From: Candidatus Uhrbacteria bacterium
Lineage (GTDB): Bacteria; Patescibacteriota; Patescibacteriia; JACQSD01
NCBI GenBank assembly: GCA_016206165.1
Contig: JACQSD010000018.1
Coordinates: 1-51,529, forward strand
Reading direction: 5' to 3'
Length of the DNA: 51,529 nucleotides
Shown here: piece by piece, positions 47,323 through 51,529 of the stretch
Position numbering within the stretch: position 1 is the stretch's first letter
Layout: each line of letters starts with the position of its first letter
The notes under the pieces: model-generated
The model's input: only the letters and a program-made list of their open reading frames with translations
What the model was told of the DNA's origin: nothing
Databases searched by the model: none
Made by a program: the position numbers and the translations under genes

Positions 47323-48987
47323 TTATTCTTTTGTCACACGAAGCACTTCTTCAATCGTCGTGATCCCTTGTTTTGCCTTTGCAAGTCCGTCGTCCAAGAG
47401 GGTGAGCATTTTTTGTTCGTGTGCGGCTTTCACAAACGCATCGCGTGGGGCACGTTCAAGGATGAGCGCGGAAAGCGCCGGCGTCATTTCGAGTACTTCA
47501 TAGATGCCCACGCGCCCTTTATATCCCTCGTTATTACACTGTTTGCATCCCTTGCCGTGGAAAAATTTAAGATCACTCCCTTTTTTTCCTTTCAATGCAT
47601 TCGTGAGCGACTCGATCGACGTTGTGGTTGTTGCAAACGGCTCAATACATTTTTGGCAGATCTTCCGTACAAGTCGCTGTGCAATAATGACATTGATCGT
47701 CGATGCGACAAGAAATGGGGCAATGCCCATATCGAGGAGCCGTGGGAGCGTCGTCACTGCATCGTTCGTATGGAGTGTGGAAAGCACGAGGTGCCCGGTG
47801 AGCGCCGCATGCACTGCAATTTCACCAGTTTCTGTATCGCGAATTTCACCGACCATGATAATGTTTGGGTCTTGTCGTAAGAATGACCGGAGTGCATTCG
47901 CGAACGTGAATCCGATGCGCGGGTTCACTTGACTCTGATTGATGCCGGGCATGCGATATTCGATTGGGTCTTCGACGGTCAGGATGTTCACCTCCGGCGT
48001 GTTCACGATATTGAGGATCGTGTAGAGTGTTGTCGTTTTTCCGGATCCCGTTGGCCCAGTGACAAGAATCATGCCATGTGGTTTTTTAATACCGCGTTCG
48101 ACAATGGCGAGTGGTTCTCGCTGCAACCCAAGCTGATCGAGTGTTAATGGTCGGCTTGATTCATTCAGGATACGGATGACAATTTTTTCGCCGTCAGCAA
48201 CAGGAATAATCGAGACACGAAATGAAATGCGTTGATCATTCTCGATAATTTTAAATCGACCATCTTGTGGGAGCCGATGCTCATCAATTTTGAGGTCGGC
48301 GAGTACTTTGATCCGTGCAACAATACCCGAATGGATTGCTTTCTCGAGTTCCATTGTTTTTTTAAGCATGCCATCAACACGAAATCGGATGATCGTCATG
48401 CGATCGGTTGGCTCAATATGAATATCTGATGCGCCTTCCGCAATCGCAGACTTGAGTGTAAGGTCCACGACGCGCACCGCAGAGAGATCATCAGTGATCG
48501 GAGTTCCTTCAATTTTTTCATCGTGTTCCGTTTGGAGGAGAGCGACTTCAGCGGCAAGATTTTTATGGTACAAGCGAAGTGCGTCCGCAATACTTGTGGG
48601 CGTGGTAAGGAAAAGCCGTGCAGCCCGCCCCGCGCGCTTCTCAATAAACTCAATGGTTTGTGATTGGTGTGGATTTGTCGATGCGAGCGCAATGGTCGTG
48701 CCGTCGTCATCCCACGCGATCACTTGATGCGCGTGTGCGAACTGTTCCGGGATGAGGGTGAGCACATCACGCTTCACGCTTTTTTCTTTGCAATCAACGA
48801 ACGGGAGCGCGAAGGTTTTTGCTGCATGTTCATAGAGCTCTCGCTCGGCAACGATCTTTTTTCGAATGAGATATTCCTCAAGCGAGAGACCTTCCTTCGT
48901 TGCGGCGTCGGTGTGTGTCGCAATTTCCGATTCTTTGAGCAGGCCCTCGTTGGTGAGTGTAGCGATGAGATCTTCGTAGTGAAGCAT
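47323..48987 (-). CDS. pilB: Type IV pilus extension ATPase PilB
   Basis: A 554-aa hexameric motor. N-terminal MshEN-like region (about residues 1-150), then the ATPase with Walker A GPTGSGKTTT, Asp box region VEDPIEYRMPGINQSQVNP, Walker B IIMVGEIRDTETG, His box LSTLHTNDA, and a zinc site CQKC...CKQC. Start at 48987 (MLHYEDLIATL) is chosen as the 14 residues upstream are non-conserved. No PilT gene is seen here. First gene of the pilus operon; the divergent gene at 49056 shares the 68-bp gap. Confidence 0.95.
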   Translation of the reverse strand: MLHYEDLIATLTNEGLLKESEIATHTDAATKEGLSLEEYLIRKKIVAERELYEHAAKTFALPFVDCKEKSVKRDVLTLIPEQFAHAHQVIAWDDDGTTIALASTNPHQSQTIEFIEKRAGRAARLFLTTPTSIADALRLYHKNLAAEVALLQTEHDEKIEGTPITDDLSAVRVVDLTLKSAIAEGASDIHIEPTDRMTIIRFRVDGMLKKTMELEKAIHSGIVARIKVLADLKIDEHRLPQDGRFKIIENDQRISFRVSIIPVADGEKIVIRILNESSRPLTLDQLGLQREPLAIVERGIKKPHGMILVTGPTGSGKTTTLYTILNIVNTPEVNILTVEDPIEYRMPGINQSQVNPRIGFTFANALRSFLRQDPNIIMVGEIRDTETGEIAVHAALTGHLVLSTLHTNDAVTTLPRLLDMGIAPFLVASTINVIIAQRLVRKICQKCIEPFATTTTSIESLTNALKGKKGSDLKFFHGKGCKQCNNEGYKGRVGIYEVLEMTPALSALILERAPRDAFVKAAHEQKMLTLLDDGLAKAKQGITTIEEVLRVTKE

Positions 48988-49055
48988 AGGTGTATAGTAT
49001 ATCACATTCACTGCATTGAAGGAATTCACCCATTCTGATAGGATAAGTCAAGAAT

Positions 49056-49415
49056 ATGTTCTCTCTTCGCATCTACTTTTTTAAGGACAGAACCGTGCTC
49101 GCGATGGCGGCGCTTGCGCTCATGGCCATTGTGGGGAGCTGGTTGTTCATCGCCGCAGTGCCGCTGCCCCTTGCCGAGGATCCGTTTGTCGTGCTCCAAT
49201 ACACCGTGTACTTTGGTATTCAACGCCTTGGGGACTGGTCTACATTATTTTGGTTTCCTGGCGTGGGAAGCGCGATTGCGATCATCCACTGTATTGCCGC
49301 ATATGTGTTGTATGACCGCGATCGATTTTTGAGTTATGTACTTATGATCGGTGGAGCATTGAGTACTGTTATACTCTTTTTCGTGAGCCTCTTCATACTC
49401 ACGGTGAATGTCTAA
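49056..49415 (+). CDS. Small integral membrane protein upstream of mraY
   Basis: A 119-aa protein with three to four membrane helices (MFSLRIYFFKDRTVLAMAALALM...). No motif recognised. Its stop overlaps the mraY start (TAATG), so the two are co-translated, which hints at a link with cell-wall lipid steps. Divergent from pilB. Confidence 0.7.
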   Translation: MFSLRIYFFKDRTVLAMAALALMAIVGSWLFIAAVPLPLAEDPFVVLQYTVYFGIQRLGDWSTLFWFPGVGSAIAIIHCIAAYVLYDRDRFLSYVLMIGGALSTVILFFVSLFILTVNV

Positions 49416-50449
49416 TGTCTATGACAATTGTCGATCACGTCACCCGGCTTCTTTTTCTTTTCACGATTGCATTCGTGAGTACTATGGCGTGGACTCCGCT
49501 CCTCACCCGTTTTTTGTATCAGCATCGCCTTGGGAAACATATTCGCGACGCAGGAGAGGCGCCGATCATGGCGGGGCTCCACGCGGCGAAAGCAGGGACG
49601 CCAACGATGGGCGGCGTGCTCGTGTGGGGGACAACACTTGTATTGACACTGCTTGTCGCATTCCTCGCGCCACAATTTTCATTTCTCTCGCGCAAAGAGA
49701 CGCTCTTGCCGCTTGGCGTGCTTATTGCGTCCGCGTTCGTCGGGCTTGTTGATGATCTTTTCAACGTGTGGCGGATGGGTAGCCACGGAGGAGGGCTTCG
49801 CATGCGACATCGACTGCTCCTCTATTCGCTCATTGCTGCGGTTGGCGCGTGGTGGTTTTACGTGAAGCTTGAATGGGATTTTTTGCACATTCCATTTGTT
49901 GGCGATGTGACGGTTGGCGCGTGGTACATTCCCATATTTATTTTCATCATCGTTGCGACATCATTTTCCGTGAACGAAATTGATGGCCTCGATGGCCTCG
50001 CAGGCGGTACGCTTTTGACTGCATACGGGGCATTCGGAGCGATTGCGTTTGTGCAAGGGCGGTACGATCTTGCTGCACTCATTAGCGTCATTATTGGCGC
50101 GCTCCTCGCATTCCTTTGGTTCAATATCAAGCCCGCTCGGTTTTTTATGGGGGATACAGGGTCAATGTCACTCGGTGTGACGCTCGGGGTCATTGCCATG
50201 CTCACGAATGCAGCGCTCTTGCTCCCCATCATCGGTATTCTTTTTGTTGTTGAATCATTGTCGGTGATTATACAGATTACATCGAAGCGTCTTTTCCATC
50301 GAAAAGTATTTCGCTCCGCGCCTATTCATCATCACTTGGAAGCCATTGGTTGGCCGGAGGAAAAGATCGTCATGCGGTTTTGGGTGATCGCCGCCGTAAG
50401 CGCAATCGCGGGCCTTGTCCTTTTTCTTCTTGATCGAGGGATTACGTAA
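49415..50449 (+). CDS. mraY: Phospho-N-acetylmuramoyl-pentapeptide transferase
   Basis: Makes lipid I by joining UDP-MurNAc-pentapeptide to undecaprenyl phosphate. 344 aa, about ten helices; AGTPTMGGVLV, FVGLVDDLFNV (Asp pair), NEIDGLDGLAGG, FMGDTGSMSLG and APIHHHLEAIGW are the catalytic and substrate motifs. NEIDGLDG stands in place of NAVNLTDGLDG, slightly shortened. Start at 49415 overlaps the previous stop; a second ATG is at 49421. Works with dgkA and the LCP protein on the same lipid carrier. Confidence 0.95.
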   Translation: MSMTIVDHVTRLLFLFTIAFVSTMAWTPLLTRFLYQHRLGKHIRDAGEAPIMAGLHAAKAGTPTMGGVLVWGTTLVLTLLVAFLAPQFSFLSRKETLLPLGVLIASAFVGLVDDLFNVWRMGSHGGGLRMRHRLLLYSLIAAVGAWWFYVKLEWDFLHIPFVGDVTVGAWYIPIFIFIIVATSFSVNEIDGLDGLAGGTLLTAYGAFGAIAFVQGRYDLAALISVIIGALLAFLWFNIKPARFFMGDTGSMSLGVTLGVIAMLTNAALLLPIIGILFVVESLSVIIQITSKRLFHRKVFRSAPIHHHLEAIGWPEEKIVMRFWVIAAVSAIAGLVLFLLDRGIT

Positions 50450-50454
50450 CGCAA

Positions 50455-50492
50455 GAGAACGGGTCTCTGAAATTCAGGGAGACCCGTTCTCC
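50455..50492 (+). terminator. Hairpin after mraY
   Basis: GAACGGGTCTC pairs with GAGACCCGTTC around TGAAATTCAGG. No T-run follows, so termination strength is uncertain. Confidence 0.6.
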
Positions 50493-50538
50493 GAAGTAAG
50501 TTTAAACTAAGAGGGGTGAGGGGAGTTATGGTTCGGCA

Positions 50539-50566
50539 TACTGTCATCCTCGCGCAAGCGGGGATC
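50539..50566. repeat. REP-like palindromic fragment
   Basis: TACTGTCATCCTCGC-GCAA-GCGGGGATCCA has the form of the widespread 'CATTCCCGCG...GCGGGAATCC' palindromic repeat. It abuts the small ORF before the zeta-type kinase. Confidence 0.5.
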
Positions 50567-50567
50567 C

Positions 50568-50693
50568 ATGCTAGATGAAAAAATAAAAGACGGGATTCTG
50601 GACATCATCGTCAATGCAAAAAAACTTAGTCAGCGAATCTTCGCCCGCGTCGTTGGGGAGGTGTTAAAGAAAGTATGTAAATATGAGTCATGA
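50568..50693 (+). CDS. 41-aa ORF overlapping the zeta-type kinase, possible antitoxin
   Basis: ATG CTA GAT GAA encodes MLDEKIKDGILDIIVNAKKL and continues ...VVGEVLKKVCKYES to a TGA at 50691-50693, overlapping the kinase start by 11 bases. It is a helical, charged small protein. I recall similar short frames before zeta-like kinases in CPR genomes but cannot verify this. It could be a small antitoxin or a leader for coupling. Confidence 0.45.
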   Translation: MLDEKIKDGILDIIVNAKKLSQRIFARVVGEVLKKVCKYES

Positions 50694-51411
50694 GGAGCTT
50701 ATAAAAACACAGGCGGAGGAATTCGCAAGGGTCAATAAAAAACGATTGGCAAGAGAATTGACGGACATGTCAAAATACGTTCCGGATGAGATTCCCATTT
50801 CTGTTTTTATGGCAGGTTCTCCCGGCGCAGGGAAAACTGAGTACTCAAAGAATCTTATCGAGATTCTTGAGAAAAATAGGAAACATAAAGTTATTCGTAT
50901 TGACGGCGATGAGGTTCGGAGTCGTTTCTCGGGTTACACGGGAAGCAACTCGTATCTTTTTCAAGTTGCCATAAGTATTGTTGTCGATAAGGTACATGAC
51001 ATGGCACTTGAGCATAAACAAACTTTTTTGCTCGATGGCACATTTTGGAATTACGAGAAAGCAATAAAAAATATCAATCGTTCATTAGATGCGAAGAAGG
51101 GAAGAATGGTTCTTATTTTTTATGTATACCAGAAGCCGGAAGTGGCATGGAAATTTACGAAAGCGAGAGAAGTCGCCGAAGGGCGCAATATTCCTAAAGA
51201 AGTATTTATTCGTCAATTCCTCGGTGCACGAGAAACGATAGATCGTATACGAAAGACTTATGATAAAAGAGTATCCATTTTTTTGGTGAAGAAAGATTTT
51301 GAAACTCACGCCGTCGAAGATATTATTGGGATTGAGCCGGATGGCAAGCAGATTGACGAATACCTTCCGGAACGGTATACTCAAAATGACCTAGAAAACC
51401 TACTTCTATGA
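50683..51411 (+). CDS. Zeta-toxin-like P-loop kinase
   Basis: A 242-aa protein with Walker A GSPGAGKT (residues 45-52), RIDGDEVRSRF (75-85, substrate-binding Asp and Arg region) and TFLLDGTFWN. Zeta toxins phosphorylate UDP-N-acetyl sugars and block wall synthesis. Position next to mraY, which uses UDP-MurNAc-pentapeptide, is suggestive. Codon use is more AT-rich than mraY, consistent with acquisition. It overlaps a small ORF at its start and a further gene at its end (ATGA). Confidence 0.85.
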   Translation: MSHEELIKTQAEEFARVNKKRLARELTDMSKYVPDEIPISVFMAGSPGAGKTEYSKNLIEILEKNRKHKVIRIDGDEVRSRFSGYTGSNSYLFQVAISIVVDKVHDMALEHKQTFLLDGTFWNYEKAIKNINRSLDAKKGRMVLIFYVYQKPEVAWKFTKAREVAEGRNIPKEVFIRQFLGARETIDRIRKTYDKRVSIFLVKKDFETHAVEDIIGIEPDGKQIDEYLPERYTQNDLENLLL

Positions 51412-51529
51412 TCAAAATGCTAAAAGCGATCTTTCAAGGCCGAGGAGAAAGCGGTGTAGAAAAATACTCCGGTTTTTCTGATTTTTTCTTGCGTGCTTCG
51501 TCCGATGAGAAAAAGGCAGTAATGCAAGA
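51408..51529 (+). CDS. Partner of the zeta-type kinase, partial at window edge
   Basis: Starts at an ATGA overlap and reads MIKMLKAIFQGRGESGVEKY...GFSDFFLRASSDEKKAVMQ up to the edge. Tight coupling makes it a candidate antitoxin or accessory subunit. The family is not known to me by name and the C-terminus is not visible. Confidence 0.7.
   Translation, partial: MIKMLKAIFQGRGESGVEKYSGFSDFFLRASSDEKKAVMQ

Overview
The window looks like an ultra-small, host- or community-dependent bacterium of the Candidate Phyla Radiation (Patescibacteria, Parcubacteria-like). Reasons seen in the sequence: a compact, mostly co-directional layout with many ATGA overlaps; FtsZ of the GVGGSGGS type; a stripped type IV pilus operon with prepilins carrying odd leaders; small two-gene cassettes typical of that group (DUF5678 plus retropepsin-like protease, zeta-type kinase with small partners, a PaaX/Cas2-like regulator); no biosynthetic operons; and many short palindromic or tandem repeat families between and even inside genes. 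The placement is inference; no rRNA gene is present to confirm it.

Layout. 1-3.3 kb (minus): an LCP-family cell-wall ligase, der, and pth with an in-frame stop at a 7-bp tandem repeat. 3.4-3.8 kb: tRNA-Val(CAC) flanked by two tRNA-like pieces with GC-rich insertions. 3.8-17.5 kb (plus): lepB, hisS, rpsU, four secreted or surface proteins (one of 1453 aa), ybeY, dgkA, ftsA, ftsZ. 17.6-21 kb: nrdR and the adenosylcobalamin-dependent ribonucleotide reductase nrdJ behind a clear promoter with a possible NrdR box. 21-23.4 kb: a deoxyribosyltransferase-like protein, the corrinoid adenosyltransferase cobO, small unknown genes and three unusual tRNA genes. 23.5-26.5 kb: a GDPD-like enzyme convergent with an LTA-synthase-like sulfatase. 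26.56-29.2 kb: a cobalamin-riboswitch transcription unit encoding a Tat-type lipoprotein, a secreted alpha-toroid protein, a membrane-anchored DUF4430 (transcobalamin C-terminal-like) protein and a DUF6580 membrane protein. 29.2-35.5 kb: a small membrane protein, an HtrA protease, prfB with a programmed +1 frameshift, an NAD-dependent epimerase, and comEC split into two genes. 35.5-39.5 kb: small accessory cassettes and ndk. 39.6-49 kb (minus): pilB, pilC, three prepilin-like genes, pilM, pilN, pilO and a small membrane gene. 49-51.5 kb (plus): a small membrane gene, mraY, and a zeta-kinase locus running off the edge.

The most interesting system is a vitamin B12 circuit. Its use side is nrdR-nrdJ; its activation side is cobO, which makes adenosylcobalamin; its supply side is a B12-riboswitch operon whose secreted alpha-toroid and DUF4430 proteins match the two domains of animal transcobalamin and intrinsic factor, but as separate genes next to a membrane-transporter-like gene. 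I infer that this cell scavenges corrinoids to feed its DNA-precursor synthesis. A second theme is the dispersed repeats: several have entered coding regions in frame (der, cobO, two prepilin leaders, the tail of the alpha-toroid protein) and one coincides with the break in pth. A third is a palindrome with arms ATGTCCG and CGGACAT, present three times, twice flanking a PaaX/Cas2-like regulator gene.
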